Positions 34,174 to 45,201 of a stretch of DNA of 64,000 nucleotides are shown one piece after another. The stretch is from contig NZ_JAJUWU010000004.1 in NCBI RefSeq assembly GCF_021390325.1, positions 248,001 to 312,000 on the forward strand. Reading direction: 5' to 3'. How positions within the stretch are numbered: the first letter of the stretch is position 1; each line of letters opens with the position of its first letter. The position numbers were made by a program, and so were the translations under genes. The stretch comes from Jiella avicenniae (GTDB lineage Bacteria > Pseudomonadota > Alphaproteobacteria > Rhizobiales > Rhizobiaceae). Below the pieces are notes generated by a model. It was not told the DNA's origin, did no database searches, and was given only the letters and a program-made list of their open reading frames with translations.

Positions 34174-35085
34174 TTGGGTGAGTCGCAGGCGTCCCGCTTC
34201 GTTGCGATCGGGGAATGCATGGTGGAACTGTCCGTCGCCGGCGACGGGCTCTATCGCCGGGGATTTGCCGGCGACACCTTCAACACGGCCTGGCATTTCG
34301 CCCGCCATGCGCCGGAAGGATGGCGGGCCGCCTATCTGACCGCGCTCGGCACGGACGAGATGTCGGCGGAAATGCTCCGCTTCTTCGCGGCGAGCGGCAT
34401 CGAGACGACCGCCGTGCGGCGTATCGCGGGCGCTTCGCCGGGCCTTTACATGATCCACCTGAAGGACGGGGAACGGTCGTTTTCCTATTGGCGGGAAATG
34501 GCGGCGGCGCGGCGCCTCGCCGAGGACGGGGAGCATTTGAAGGCGGTCTTCGCGACGGGAGATGCGTTCTATTTTTCCGGCATCACGCTCGCGATCCTTC
34601 CCGAGGAGGACCGAGACCGGCTTCTGCGATATCTCGCTGCGGCGAAAGCGAGGGGAAAGACGGTCGCCTTCGATCCGAACATCCGTCCGCGCCTCTGGCC
34701 CGAGATGGCGACGGCCTGCGATGCGATCGGATGGGCGGCACGCGTCGCGACGCTGGTGATGCCGAGCTTCGACGACGAGCGCTCGGCCTTCGGCGACGAG
34801 ACCCCGGAATCCACCGCCGCCCGCTATCACGCGCTCGGCGCGGGCGAGGTGATCGTCAAGGACGGCGGCGGAGCGGCGCGGGCCTCGTGGGACGGCGGCC
34901 GCCGGAGCGAGATCGTGCCCGCCGTGCCGCCGGCGAAGATCGTCGATACCACCGGCGCCGGCGACAGCTTCAACGCCGCCTATCTCGCCGCAAGGCTCGG
35001 CGGGGCAGCGCCGGCCGACGCGACGCTGGCGGGGCACCGGCTGGCCTCGCGGGTGGTCGGCGGGCATGGAGCGCTGGTGGGGTAG
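34174..35085 (+). CDS. kdgK: PfkB family sugar kinase, probable 2-keto-3-deoxygluconate kinase
   Basis: The 303-residue kinase begins FVAIGECMVELS and has AGDTFNTAWHFAR, FYFSGITLAILPEEDR, and VAFDPNIRPRLWP. It ends with the PfkB signature DTTGAGDSFNAAYLAARLGG. These blocks match 2-dehydro-3-deoxygluconokinase, which makes KDPG for the Entner-Doudoroff route. The start is inferred as a TTG at 34174, with CGGAGC upstream; there is no ATG in a suitable place. No KDPG aldolase or other ED gene is nearby, so the exact sugar is not certain. Confidence 0.82.
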   Translation: MGESQASRFVAIGECMVELSVAGDGLYRRGFAGDTFNTAWHFARHAPEGWRAAYLTALGTDEMSAEMLRFFAASGIETTAVRRIAGASPGLYMIHLKDGERSFSYWREMAAARRLAEDGEHLKAVFATGDAFYFSGITLAILPEEDRDRLLRYLAAAKARGKTVAFDPNIRPRLWPEMATACDAIGWAARVATLVMPSFDDERSAFGDETPESTAARYHALGAGEVIVKDGGGAARASWDGGRRSEIVPAVPPAKIVDTTGAGDSFNAAYLAARLGGAAPADATLAGHRLASRVVGGHGALVG

Positions 35086-35119
35086 AAGAAGATGAAGGGG
35101 GCGACCGAAACTGCCGAAT

Positions 35120-35548
35120 TCATGCGAGGCCCCGCAGCGGATTGAGGATTTCGACGCCGTCGAAATCCTTTTCGTTGTCGGTCACCACGGTGCAGCCATT
35201 CACCGCGGCGACGGCGGCAATGATGGTGTCGAGGGCGCTGCGAGGTCGCCCCCGCGCCGTTGCATCCGACATCATCTGCGCCCAGGCGAGGGCAGCCTTT
35301 TCGTCGAAGCCAAGCACACGCCCCGCGAACAGGGCTTGCGGCCCTTCCGGGCCGAAGAACCAAGCATCGAGGCGATCGCGTCGCTTGCCCGCGGGTTTCT
35401 GCAGAATGCCCCTGCGGATTTCGGCGACGGTCAGGGAGGCAATGAACAGGTCTTCGTCCCGTTGGGCGCCCATCCAAGCGAGGAGGGGCCCGGAAGGCAT
35501 CTGCTTGGTGACGTTGCTGATGATATTGGTGTCGAGCAGATAACGCAT
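35120..35548 (-). CDS. vapC: VapC-type PIN-domain toxin
   Basis: The 142-residue PIN ribonuclease begins YLLDTNIISNV with the first acidic residue. It has LFIASLTVAEIRRGI, SALDTIIAAVAAVNG, and ends VVTDNEKDFDGVEILNPL. The four conserved acidic positions are all present. Such toxins cleave tRNA or rRNA when free of their antitoxin. Its start overlaps the stop of the upstream antitoxin gene by one base (TGATG), the standard toxin-antitoxin layout. Confidence 0.9.
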   Translation of the reverse strand: MRYLLDTNIISNVTKQMPSGPLLAWMGAQRDEDLFIASLTVAEIRRGILQKPAGKRRDRLDAWFFGPEGPQALFAGRVLGFDEKAALAWAQMMSDATARGRPRSALDTIIAAVAAVNGCTVVTDNEKDFDGVEILNPLRGLA

Positions 35549-35847
35549 CAGATGTCGGGCGTCCGACCCTCTTCGTGGGAACGGTCGGGGTCGAGGTCTT
35601 CACCGACGAGCGGCGAGCGGCGGAGCGCCGCCAGGATGCCGCCTTTCTTCGCAGGTGTCTCGGCAATGGCTTCGGCCACGACTGCGCGCAGATGGATGGC
35701 CCCCGGCCCGTCTTCCGCCAAATGCCGGGCCAGGGAGCGAATCAGATCTCGGTCGATATCCCGCCCGAGAACTTCGAAGCGCGCCAGGCCACGCTCGCCG
35801 AGGCGTGCCCGATAGTTCTGGATGGCGCGTTTCTGAGAACTGCCCAC
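35548..35847 (-). CDS. Antitoxin of the VapBC-type pair
   Basis: The 99-residue protein is the putative antitoxin. The frame is open further upstream, but a GTG at 35847 has GGGGAGG before it and gives a normal size. The N-terminal part (GSSQKRAIQNYRARLGERGLARFEVLGRD) resembles a small DNA-binding domain. The C-terminal part (HLAEDGPGAIHLRAVVAEAIAE, then ALRRSPLVGEDLDPDRS) is the likely toxin-binding region. It overlaps vapC by one base and probably represses the pair's own promoter. The antitoxin class cannot be fixed by eye. Confidence 0.75.
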   Translation of the reverse strand: MGSSQKRAIQNYRARLGERGLARFEVLGRDIDRDLIRSLARHLAEDGPGAIHLRAVVAEAIAETPAKKGGILAALRRSPLVGEDLDPDRSHEEGRTPDI

Positions 35848-36018
35848 GGCCGCCTCCCCGATATTTCCAGTAATATAGCCGCGGACGGCATGGACCTCAA
35901 CGATCGCCGCAAGGAGCGCGCCGATCATCAAGCGATCTGGAAGCACCACCCGGGCGACGACACGGACACCGCCCGCATCGGGTGGATGCGGATGGTTCCG
36001 GCCATTGCTGCGGTCGGC

Positions 36019-37470
<1,452 letters not shown>

Positions 37471-37571
37471 GGGGTCTCTCCCGGAAGGGCGGATCGTCGG
37501 CTCAAAGGCGCGACGGCCGCAAGACATCGGTTCGGATTTCTGATGGCGAAACGGGCGCGCTGCGCGGCGCC

Positions 37572-37712
37572 CTATCTGCCGCCGGCGACCGTCATGCGGT
37601 AGAAGAACCGGCCGGGCAGGCGCGCATGATCGGAGAGCTTGGCGAAGCCCTCGCTGGTCGGCAGTCTGACGCGCCCTCGGGCGCGCGACCATGCTCGCAA
37701 CAATCCGTTCAT
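37572..37712 (-). CDS. Possible 46-residue basic protein, unknown
   Basis: A short frame reads [15 protein letters not shown] and ends [13 protein letters not shown]. It lies between leuC and tssK on the leuC strand. There is no strong ribosome site and no domain is seen, so it may be chance. It is recorded because the 439-base gap 37471-37909 is otherwise empty; the remainder shows no gene or clear promoter for tssK. Confidence 0.3.
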   Translation of the reverse strand: MNGLLRAWSRARGRVRLPTSEGFAKLSDHARLPGRFFYRMTVAGGR

Positions 37713-37909
37713 GGCGGCGAAAATAACAACTCGGCCCCGCCATGACAATCGAATGGTTCCAGAGCAGCGGCGGCCGGCGCCTCGCGCCCGGTGCCAGTAG
37801 CGGCCGAAAGGCTGCGCCCGAGCCGGGCGAGACGCCGGTTGAACAACCTCTGATTTGCAGATATCCATTTCAAACTACTTTTTGATGCATTCGGAGCAGC
37901 GCTCGCCCG

Positions 37910-39241
37910 ATGTCGTGGTACAGCAAGGTCGCCTGGACGGAAGGGCTTTTCCTGCGGCAGCACCATCTGCAGCAGCACGACCGCTATCTCGAAAAGCTGA
38001 TCGAATGCCGCGTCCGGCATCTGACGCCCTATCCCTGGGGCTTTGCCGAGATCGAGATCGACGGCGATCTCGCCCAGCAGTCGAAATTCGCGCTGCGCAG
38101 GGCGTCCGGCATCATGCCGGACGGCACGCCCTTCGACATGCCGGGCGTCAGTCCGCTGCCGGAGCCGGTGGAGGTGGCGGAGGAGGCGGGCAATCTCTTC
38201 GCCTGGCTGTCGCTGCCGGCGGCGATCGCGCTCGGGCAGGAGATCGACATGGCCGAAGCGGGCAGCGCCAGCCGCTACGTCACCGGCACCTTCAAGACGA
38301 TCGATTCCGTCTCGGCCATGCCGCTCGAGGAAGCGATCACGGTCGCCCATCCGCGGCTTGCCCTCGACATCCGCGAGACGCCGCGGCCCGGCTTCCATTG
38401 TCTGAAGGTGGCGCGGATCGTCGAGGTGCGCGATCGCACCATCGTCTTCGATCAGAGCTTCGCCCCACCCGTTTTCGTTCTCGATGCCAGCCGGGTCGTT
38501 GCAGGGTTCGCCGAGCGGGTGATCGGCTGGATCGACAACCATCTGGCGGCGCTCGCCCGTTTCGGCGCCGATCCTTCCTCGCACGGCGGCTTTCAGAACA
38601 TCGATTATTTCAGGCTGCAGATGCTCAACCGGGTGATCGGCGGGCTGAAGCATCTCGCCGCCTCGCGCTACACCCATCCGGTCGAACTCTACCGCGAACT
38701 CCTGGCGATCGCCGGCGAACTCTCGACCTTCTCGCCGGAGCGGCGCGCCAAGACCTACCGGCCCTACGACCAGGACGATCTCACGGCGAGTTTCGAGCCG
38801 GTGCTCGACGACATCCAGCGGTTGCTCGCCATCGACATCGGCCGGCCGACCCGGCTCGATCTCGAAGGGCGGGGAAGCAACCAGTTCGTCCACCACATCA
38901 AGGACCGCAACGTGTTTCGCGACGCGACCCTGGTCCTCGAGGTCGCAGCCGCCCGGCCACCCGCGATGATCCGCGACAAGTTTCCGTATCTCTGCAAGAT
39001 CGGCCCGAACACGAAGATGAACGAGATCGTGCAGACGCATCTGCCCGGGGTGCAACTGGTCCACATGCCGACGCCTCCCCGGCAGATCCGTACCTATTCC
39101 GACCGGGTGTATTTCTACTTCGACAAGCAGACGCCCCTCTGGAGCGAGTTTTCGATCGCCAACGGCATCGGCATCCAGGTTTCGGCCGACTGGCCGGATC
39201 TGTCGATGGAACTCTGGGCGATCCGGGAGGGCTACCGATGA
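37910..39241 (+). CDS. tssK: Type VI secretion baseplate protein TssK (ImpJ)
   Basis: The 443-residue protein is the TssK/ImpJ/VasE baseplate component that links the baseplate to the TssL/TssM membrane complex. It starts SWYSKVAWTEGLFLRQHHLQQHDRYLE, the family signature. YPWGFAEIEID, then VDxxRLGDL-region equivalents such as GGFQNIDYFRLQMLNRVIGGLKHL and FSPERRAKTYRPYDQDDLT follow. The C-terminal receptor-like domain ends SVDWPDLSMELWAIREGY-like, with YFYFDKQTPLWSEF before it. Its stop overlaps the start of tssL by four bases. No type VI gene precedes it. Confidence 0.95.
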   Translation: MSWYSKVAWTEGLFLRQHHLQQHDRYLEKLIECRVRHLTPYPWGFAEIEIDGDLAQQSKFALRRASGIMPDGTPFDMPGVSPLPEPVEVAEEAGNLFAWLSLPAAIALGQEIDMAEAGSASRYVTGTFKTIDSVSAMPLEEAITVAHPRLALDIRETPRPGFHCLKVARIVEVRDRTIVFDQSFAPPVFVLDASRVVAGFAERVIGWIDNHLAALARFGADPSSHGGFQNIDYFRLQMLNRVIGGLKHLAASRYTHPVELYRELLAIAGELSTFSPERRAKTYRPYDQDDLTASFEPVLDDIQRLLAIDIGRPTRLDLEGRGSNQFVHHIKDRNVFRDATLVLEVAAARPPAMIRDKFPYLCKIGPNTKMNEIVQTHLPGVQLVHMPTPPRQIRTYSDRVYFYFDKQTPLWSEFSIANGIGIQVSADWPDLSMELWAIREGYR

Positions 39242-40770
39242 CCGGCTCGGGCGACGGATGGGGCGGGCGGACGGTCATCCGTCCCGATCCGGGCGGGATC
39301 AGGCGAGACGGACGGGCCGATCCGCCGGCCCGATCGCCGCTCCGGGACGACTGGGCACAGCCGGTCCGCGGCGAGGCCGGCGGCTGGGGCGCATCGGACG
39401 CCGCCGGCAGCCGGCAGGCCTGGGCGCGCGACGGCGAAACGTCGGGCGGCTGGCAGGCACCGCGCGCCGGCCAGGAAACCCACGACTTCTTTCCCGGGGA
39501 CCGGCCGAAACAGGCGGCGGCGACGCCGGTGCAGAGAATCCCGCTGGCGGCTGTGGTCAATGCGCGCGAGGGCGAGCGGATGGCGAGCGCCAACCCTCTG
39601 CTCGACGCCGCGGCGCCGCTGCTGATCCTGATCGGTCGGCTGAGGCTCGGCGTCGTCGAGATGGAAGCCGCGCCGCTGATGAACCACGTCATCGGCGAGA
39701 TCGAAGGTTTCGCCAGGAAGGCCGTGGCGGCCGGCCATTCCAGCGACGATGCGCGGCGCGGCCAATATGCCCTCGCGGCCACCGCCGACGACATCGTCCA
39801 GAACCTGCCGAGCGAAGAGCGGGCCGAATGGCTGCGCTATCCGATGCTGGCGCGGTTCTTCGGCGTTCGCGATTCCGGCGTCGAGTTCTTCGAGGTGCTG
39901 CGCGACGTCCTCGCCAACCCGGCGGCCGAATACGACCTTCTCGAACTCTACCATGCCTGCCTGTCGCTCGGCTTCGAGGGAAAGTATCGCACCAGCCACG
40001 GCGGCGATACGGGCCTCGCCAACGAACGCCGGCAGGTCTACGACGCGCTGCGGCGGGTCAAGGCGAGGGCCGACGACGACCTCTCGCCGCGCTGGCAGGG
40101 CCAGGCGATCGGGGCGCGGGCGCTCAAGGCCGCCGTGCCGCTCTGGGTCGTCGCCTCGCTCGCGGCGGTCGCGCTGGTCGCCCTGTTCTTCACCCTGCGG
40201 ATCCTGCTCGTCGGCGAGGCCGAGGCGGTCGCCGGCCAACTGGCGGAGCTGAACCTGAAACCGCTTCCGACGCTGGTGCGGCCCGCCAGCGCCGAGATCG
40301 TCCAGCCGCCGCCGCCGCAGACGAGCCAGCTCGAGCGCATCCGCGAGGCGCTTTCCGACGAGATCGGCAAGGGCGGGCTCGACGTCGTCCCGGTGGGCGA
40401 CAGCATCACCGTCCGCGTCGACAATTCGCTGCTGTTCGACAGCGGCAGCGCCGACGTGACGCCCGCCTTCCAGACGCTGGCCGCCGACATCGCCGCGGCG
40501 CTCGACCGCGAGCCCGGGCAGATCTTCGTCACCGGCCATACCGACAATGTCGGGATGAACGGCTTCGGCCGTTTCAAGTCGAACCAGGAACTCTCGCTGG
40601 CACGGGCAAAGGCCGTCGAGGCGATCCTCGCCGAGGGCCTTTCGGACCGTGCGCGCCTCGTCGTCGAGGGCCGCGGGGCCGACGTGCCGATCGCCGACAA
40701 CGCGACGAAGGAAGGCCGGGCACGCAATCGCCGGGTGGAGATCGCCATTCCGCGGGAGGAGACGCTCTGA
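39238..40770 (+). CDS. tssL: Type VI secretion membrane protein TssL (ImpK/IcmH) with C-terminal OmpA domain
   Basis: The 510-residue inner-membrane component has a disordered N-terminus of about 110 residues. The DotU/IcmH domain starts around residue 115 (SANPLLDAAAPLLILIGRLR) and includes QYALAATADDIVQNL and FFEVLRDVLANPAAEYDLLELYHACLSLGFEGKY. One transmembrane helix follows (near residue 300: PLWVVASLAAVALVALFF). A C-terminal OmpA-like domain (LLFDSGSADVTPAF, VTGHTDNVG, ARNRRVEIAI) would bind peptidoglycan. This extended form is typical of the Agrobacterium type. It overlaps tssK and is 28 bases from tssM. Confidence 0.95.
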   Translation: MTGSGDGWGGRTVIRPDPGGIRRDGRADPPARSPLRDDWAQPVRGEAGGWGASDAAGSRQAWARDGETSGGWQAPRAGQETHDFFPGDRPKQAAATPVQRIPLAAVVNAREGERMASANPLLDAAAPLLILIGRLRLGVVEMEAAPLMNHVIGEIEGFARKAVAAGHSSDDARRGQYALAATADDIVQNLPSEERAEWLRYPMLARFFGVRDSGVEFFEVLRDVLANPAAEYDLLELYHACLSLGFEGKYRTSHGGDTGLANERRQVYDALRRVKARADDDLSPRWQGQAIGARALKAAVPLWVVASLAAVALVALFFTLRILLVGEAEAVAGQLAELNLKPLPTLVRPASAEIVQPPPPQTSQLERIREALSDEIGKGGLDVVPVGDSITVRVDNSLLFDSGSADVTPAFQTLAADIAAALDREPGQIFVTGHTDNVGMNGFGRFKSNQELSLARAKAVEAILAEGLSDRARLVVEGRGADVPIADNATKEGRARNRRVEIAIPREETL

Positions 40771-40798
40771 TGCCGACGACAGCGGGTGAGCCCCGACG

Positions 40799-43700
40799 AT
40801 GAACCGCATTTTCCTGCCCGTCCTCGTCACCCTCGGCCTCCTGGCCTTCGCCGCCGTCGTCTGGCTCGCCGGGCCCTTCATCGCCATTGCCGACGTCCGG
40901 CCGCTCGGCTCGGCCGGGATGCGCTCGGCGGTCATCGCCGTCGCCGCGTTGGCGGTCGGCCTCGTCTACGGCATCCGCTTCTGGCGGCGCCGCCAGCGGC
41001 AGAGGGCGCTGGAAGCGGCGCTGACCGCCGAGAGCGGCGAGGCCGAGATCATCGGCGACGAGGCCGTCCTCTCCGACCGCATGGCCGACGCGCTCGCCGT
41101 CCTGAAGAAGTCGAGCGGCAGGAGCACCTATCTCTACGAATTGCCCTGGTATCTGATCATCGGCCCGCCCGGCTCCGGCAAGACCACCGCACTGGTCAAT
41201 TCCGGTCTCGAATTTCCGCTGGCCGGTCCCGGCGGCCCGGCTGCCGTCGCCGGGGCGGGGGGCACCCGCTACTGCGATTTCTGGTTCACCGAGGATGCCG
41301 TGCTGATCGACACGGCCGGCCGCTACACGACCCAGGATTCCGACGCGAAGGCCGATGCCAAGAGCTGGCTCGGTTTCCTCGCTCTGCTCAAGGCGAGCCG
41401 GCCCCGCCAGCCGATCAACGGCGTCATCGTCGCGATCAGCCTGGAAGACCTGATGACGCTTCCGGCGGCGGAGACGGAGGAATTCGCCACCCGGATCCGC
41501 GACCGGCTGACCGAGCTCCACCGCGAGCTGAAGGTCGACTTTCCGGTCTATGCGCTGTTCACCAAGGCCGATCTCGTCGCCGGCTTCTCAGACTATTTCG
41601 GCAGCTTCACCAAGGCGCGGCGGCAGAAGGTCTGGGGCGCCACGGTGCAGAGCGGCCGGCGCGACGCCTCGCTCCTCGCCAAGGTGCCGGAAGAGTTCGA
41701 CGCGCTCGTCCGGCGGCTGACGGAGGAGCTGACCGACCGGCTGCACGAGGAGCCGGACCGCCATTCGCGCATCGCCATCTACGGATTTCCGGCCCAGTTC
41801 GCGATGCTGCGCGAGGCGGTCCTCGGCATGCTCGGGCGGATTTTCGAGCCGACGCGCTACAGGGCGAAGGCGAGCCTCAGGGGCTTCTACTTCACCTCCG
41901 GCACCCAGGAGGGAACGCCGATCGACCAGCTTCTCGGGGCGATGGCGGGAACGGCGACCAGTGGCTCGCCGGATCGCCGATCCGCCGGCGGCCTGATGTC
42001 CGGCCTCGGCCGGAGCTTCTTCCTGCACGATCTTCTGAAAAAGGTGATCTTCGCGGAGGCGGGCCTCGTCTCCCACGACCGGGCTGCCGTGATGCGCGGC
42101 CTTGCGGTGCGCTACGGCGCCTTTGCCGCGATCGGTCTGGTGGCGTTCGTCCTCGCCGCACTGTGGGGGCTCAGCTATGTCGCCAATCGCAGCCTCATCG
42201 CCGAGACCCGCGCCGACGTCGAGCGATACCAAGCAGCGGCGGGCGCCGATCTCGACGCGAGCGAGATCGCCGACGCCGAGGTGGCGGGGCCGGCCGCCGC
42301 CCTCGACATTCTCAGAACCATGGAGGTCGGCTACGACAACCGCGACCGGCCGGTTCCGCTCGCCGAGGGCTTCGGCCTCGCCGTCAGGCCGGAACTCGTC
42401 TCGGCAGCGGGGACAGGCTATCAGGCCGGTCTCGACAGGATGCTGAAGTCGCGCATCCTCATCGACGTCGAAAACCATCTCGCCGGGCTCGTCGTCGCCA
42501 ATCAGCCGATGCCGACCTTCGACGCCTTGAAGGTCTATCTGATGTTGAGCGGCCAGGCCGCGAAGGTCGACGCGGCCTTCGTCGGCGACTGGTTGCGCCA
42601 GAACCTCTGGCAGGATGCGTTCGTCGGTCAGGAGGGCCGACGCCTCACCGAGGCGCTCGACCGGCACGTCGCGGCCATGCTGGCCTTTGCGAGGCGCCGC
42701 AACGCCGAATACGGGCTGAACGCCGATCTCGTCGACGACGCCCGCAAGACGCTCGCCCGCATGACGATCGCCGATCAGGTCTATGCCGCGATCCAGTCGG
42801 GCGAAGCGGGCGCGGTGGCCGCCTATCCGGACTTCGTCCTCGCCGACCGCATTCCCCAGGACGCCGATCTCGTGCTGCGGACGCGCGGCGGGACGCCGAT
42901 CGAGAGCGTCCGGATTGCGATGCTCTACACCTATTCCGGCTTCCACGAGGTGTTTCTGGAGCGATTGTCCCAGGCCGCCCAGCGCTTCGATGACAATCGC
43001 TGGGTGCTCGGCGACTATGGCGATCAGACGGCGATCGAAAACCAGATGGCCAATCTCGGGCCGGAGCTTCTGGAGCGCTATGGCCGCGATTTCGTCGCCG
43101 CCTGGGAGGGGATGCTCGACGATCTCGAACTTCAGCCGATGGCTGCCGACAAGCCCTTCTACCGGGCGCTCGGGGCACTCGGCGCGCCGACCTCGCCGCT
43201 GGTCGTCCTGGTCGAGGAGGTGGCTCGCGAGACCGAACTGACGCGGGGCGAAGCGGAGGGCCAGCCGGGTGCGGGCCCGGCAGGAAACGACGGTTCGGTG
43301 GCGGCCGAGGTCGCCAGCGCGGTCAAGACGCGGATCAGCGACCGGCTGGGCGGGCTGTCGCGCATCGGCCTCGACATCGCGCTGCGCAAATCCCAGAGCC
43401 GGCTCGGCGCCTTCGCGGGCGCAAACGCTTCCAACCCGGCCGAACTTCTCTCCGGACGCAACGTCGAAGCGCGTTTCCGCGCCTATCATCAACTGGTCGA
43501 TGGAACGCGCGGCAGCCGGCCGATCGATGCCCTGCGCCAGAACTTCGCCGAGGTCCACAAGACCCTCGTGACCATGGAGCAGAATCCCGCCTCCGTCGGC
43601 CAGGGCGAGGCGGCGATGCAGGGCTATGTCGGCACGCTGCGCTCGACGATCTCCCGGCTGCCGGAACCGGTCGCCCGGATGGTGCAGTCGGCCGTCAACG

Positions 43701-44437
43701 ACATCGAGGGCGGGGCGGTGGACGCCTCCAAGGCCGAACTCGAGCAGGATCTGCAGGGCCGCGTCACCCGCGACTGCCGGCGCATCGTCGAGGGGCGCTA
43801 TCCCTTCGACCGGCGGAGCACGAGCGACGTGTCGATCGCCGAATTCTCCCGGCTGTTCTCGCCGGACGGCATCGTCGACCGCTTCTTTCAGCAGAAGCTC
43901 GCCTCCTATGCCGACCTCAGCGGCAAGACCTGGCGCTGGCGTGACGACACGCCGCTCGGCCGGTCGCTGTCGCCGGCGACGCTGGCCGAGTTCCAGCGCG
44001 CCGCGACGATCCGCGACGCGTTCTTTCCGCAGGGCGGCGGCAGCCCGAAGGTGACGCTCAGGGTCGAGCAGACGGCGCTCGACGGCGCGGCGCAATACGC
44101 GCTTCTGACCGTCGACGACGAAATCCTCCAGACCTATGCCCAGGGCTTTTCGTCGAGCCAGGCTCGCAGCTTCGAGTGGCCGGGCGCCGACGGCGGCGAG
44201 GTGATGGTGCATCTGATGCCGCCGATCGAGGGCCGCGAGCATTTCGTCAAGAAGGTCGGCCCCTGGGCGCTGATGCGGATGATCGCCGCCGGCTCGCCGC
44301 AGAAGCGCGGCGACGTCATCCAGCTGCGCTATCCGATCGGCGGCCGCTCGGTCAGCTATCAGGTGAAAATCGACACGGCGCTGAATCCCTTCTATCTCCC
44401 GGCGCTGACGGAGTTCCAATGCCCGGCGGCGCTTTGA
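40799..44437 (+). CDS. tssM: Type VI secretion membrane protein TssM (ImpL/IcmF)
   Basis: The 1212-residue protein is the large IcmF-family inner-membrane component of the type VI membrane complex. Two N-terminal helices lie at about residues 6-30 and 43-60. A P-loop GPPGSGKTT (near residue 122) starts the cytoplasmic NTPase-like domain, with DTAGRYTTQDSD and FTKADLVAGF following. A third helix near residue 440 (FAAIGLVAFVLAALWGL) precedes the large periplasmic part, which ends in an immunoglobulin-like domain. Walker A is intact, so ATP binding is likely. It overlaps tagF by 19 bases. Confidence 0.95.
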   Translation: MNRIFLPVLVTLGLLAFAAVVWLAGPFIAIADVRPLGSAGMRSAVIAVAALAVGLVYGIRFWRRRQRQRALEAALTAESGEAEIIGDEAVLSDRMADALAVLKKSSGRSTYLYELPWYLIIGPPGSGKTTALVNSGLEFPLAGPGGPAAVAGAGGTRYCDFWFTEDAVLIDTAGRYTTQDSDAKADAKSWLGFLALLKASRPRQPINGVIVAISLEDLMTLPAAETEEFATRIRDRLTELHRELKVDFPVYALFTKADLVAGFSDYFGSFTKARRQKVWGATVQSGRRDASLLAKVPEEFDALVRRLTEELTDRLHEEPDRHSRIAIYGFPAQFAMLREAVLGMLGRIFEPTRYRAKASLRGFYFTSGTQEGTPIDQLLGAMAGTATSGSPDRRSAGGLMSGLGRSFFLHDLLKKVIFAEAGLVSHDRAAVMRGLAVRYGAFAAIGLVAFVLAALWGLSYVANRSLIAETRADVERYQAAAGADLDASEIADAEVAGPAAALDILRTMEVGYDNRDRPVPLAEGFGLAVRPELVSAAGTGYQAGLDRMLKSRILIDVENHLAGLVVANQPMPTFDALKVYLMLSGQAAKVDAAFVGDWLRQNLWQDAFVGQEGRRLTEALDRHVAAMLAFARRRNAEYGLNADLVDDARKTLARMTIADQVYAAIQSGEAGAVAAYPDFVLADRIPQDADLVLRTRGGTPIESVRIAMLYTYSGFHEVFLERLSQAAQRFDDNRWVLGDYGDQTAIENQMANLGPELLERYGRDFVAAWEGMLDDLELQPMAADKPFYRALGALGAPTSPLVVLVEEVARETELTRGEAEGQPGAGPAGNDGSVAAEVASAVKTRISDRLGGLSRIGLDIALRKSQSRLGAFAGANASNPAELLSGRNVEARFRAYHQLVDGTRGSRPIDALRQNFAEVHKTLVTMEQNPASVGQGEAAMQGYVGTLRSTISRLPEPVARMVQSAVNDIEGGAVDASKAELEQDLQGRVTRDCRRIVEGRYPFDRRSTSDVSIAEFSRLFSPDGIVDRFFQQKLASYADLSGKTWRWRDDTPLGRSLSPATLAEFQRAATIRDAFFPQGGGSPKVTLRVEQTALDGAAQYALLTVDDEILQTYAQGFSSSQARSFEWPGADGGEVMVHLMPPIEGREHFVKKVGPWALMRMIAAGSPQKRGDVIQLRYPIGGRSVSYQVKIDTALNPFYLPALTEFQCPAAL

Positions 44438-45201
44438 GCGCGGCGCGCCTTCCGGCCGGCGACTCGGCGCTCCACGGTGATGGCGTCGCCTTCGCCCTTT
44501 ACGGCAAGCTGCCGCAGCGGCGCGACTTCGTCACCCACGCCATGCCGCCGGCGCTGCTTTCGCCGTTCGAGAGGTTTCTTTCGGACGGCATGGGGCAGGC
44601 CCGGCAGGATCTCGGCGAGACCTTCGCGGCGAATTATCTGGTGATGCCGGCCTGGCGGTTCTGGATCGGGCCCGGCTGCTTCGGCCATGCGGCGCTCGGC
44701 GCGCTCGTCCCGTCGGTCGACGGGGTGGGGCGGCATTTTCCGCTGGCGATCCTTGCAGTCGCGCCCGAGGGGCGGTGCTTCGAGCACCCGCTGACCGAGC
44801 CATGCGGGAAAGTGCTGCAGGTGATCGAGGCGCGGCTGCTGGCCGCCCTCGGCGCCGAAACGGCGGCGCCCTTCGATGCGACGGTGGCCGTCGCCGGCCT
44901 CGATCCGCCGGCGCTCCTGCCGGCCGGAGCCGGGACGGGCGGGCTCATGGAGGCCGACTCACGGGATGCTTCCGGCGGGGACGGAACCGGCGGCCTCGAC
45001 GCCTTCCTGCAGAAAGCGCGCCTTGAAGACCAACGCCGGCTCGCGGCCGGCCTGTGCTATTTCTGGACGGCGGGGCATGGTGGCGCGCGTCCGGCGCTGT
45101 TCGTTCGCGCCGGCCTGCCGGCGCCCGCCGATTTTTCCGCCATGGTCCGCGGCGTCGCGCCTCCAGAGCCCGTGCCGGGCGGGGCGGAGGTCTTGCCGTG
45201 A
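44419..45201 (+). CDS. tagF: Type VI secretion regulator TagF (ImpM)
   Basis: The 260-residue protein matches TagF (ImpM), which represses type VI assembly post-translationally. The signature VAFALYGKLPQRRDFVTHAMP is near residue 22. FERFLSDGMGQARQDLG, YLVMPAWRFWIGPG and a serine-phosphatase-partner-like second half follow. In Agrobacterium TagF and PppA are one fused protein. Here the stop overlaps the GTG start of a separate phosphatase gene (GTGA). The start overlaps tssM, so the whole block is translationally coupled. Confidence 0.92.
   Translation: MPGGALSAARLPAGDSALHGDGVAFALYGKLPQRRDFVTHAMPPALLSPFERFLSDGMGQARQDLGETFAANYLVMPAWRFWIGPGCFGHAALGALVPSVDGVGRHFPLAILAVAPEGRCFEHPLTEPCGKVLQVIEARLLAALGAETAAPFDATVAVAGLDPPALLPAGAGTGGLMEADSRDASGGDGTGGLDAFLQKARLEDQRRLAAGLCYFWTAGHGGARPALFVRAGLPAPADFSAMVRGVAPPEPVPGGAEVLP

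Noticed and set aside
35950..36018. Possible further antitoxin or promoter upstream of the VapBC pair
   Set aside because: No gene or convincing operator palindrome could be seen in this short gap.
41588..44419. A 943-residue open frame opposite tssM
   Set aside because: It is antisense to a clear TssM, is arginine/glycine-rich without domains, and arises from high GC. The same applies to the long antisense frames at 31710-34220, 22247-24085, 11248-13476 and 47200-49227.
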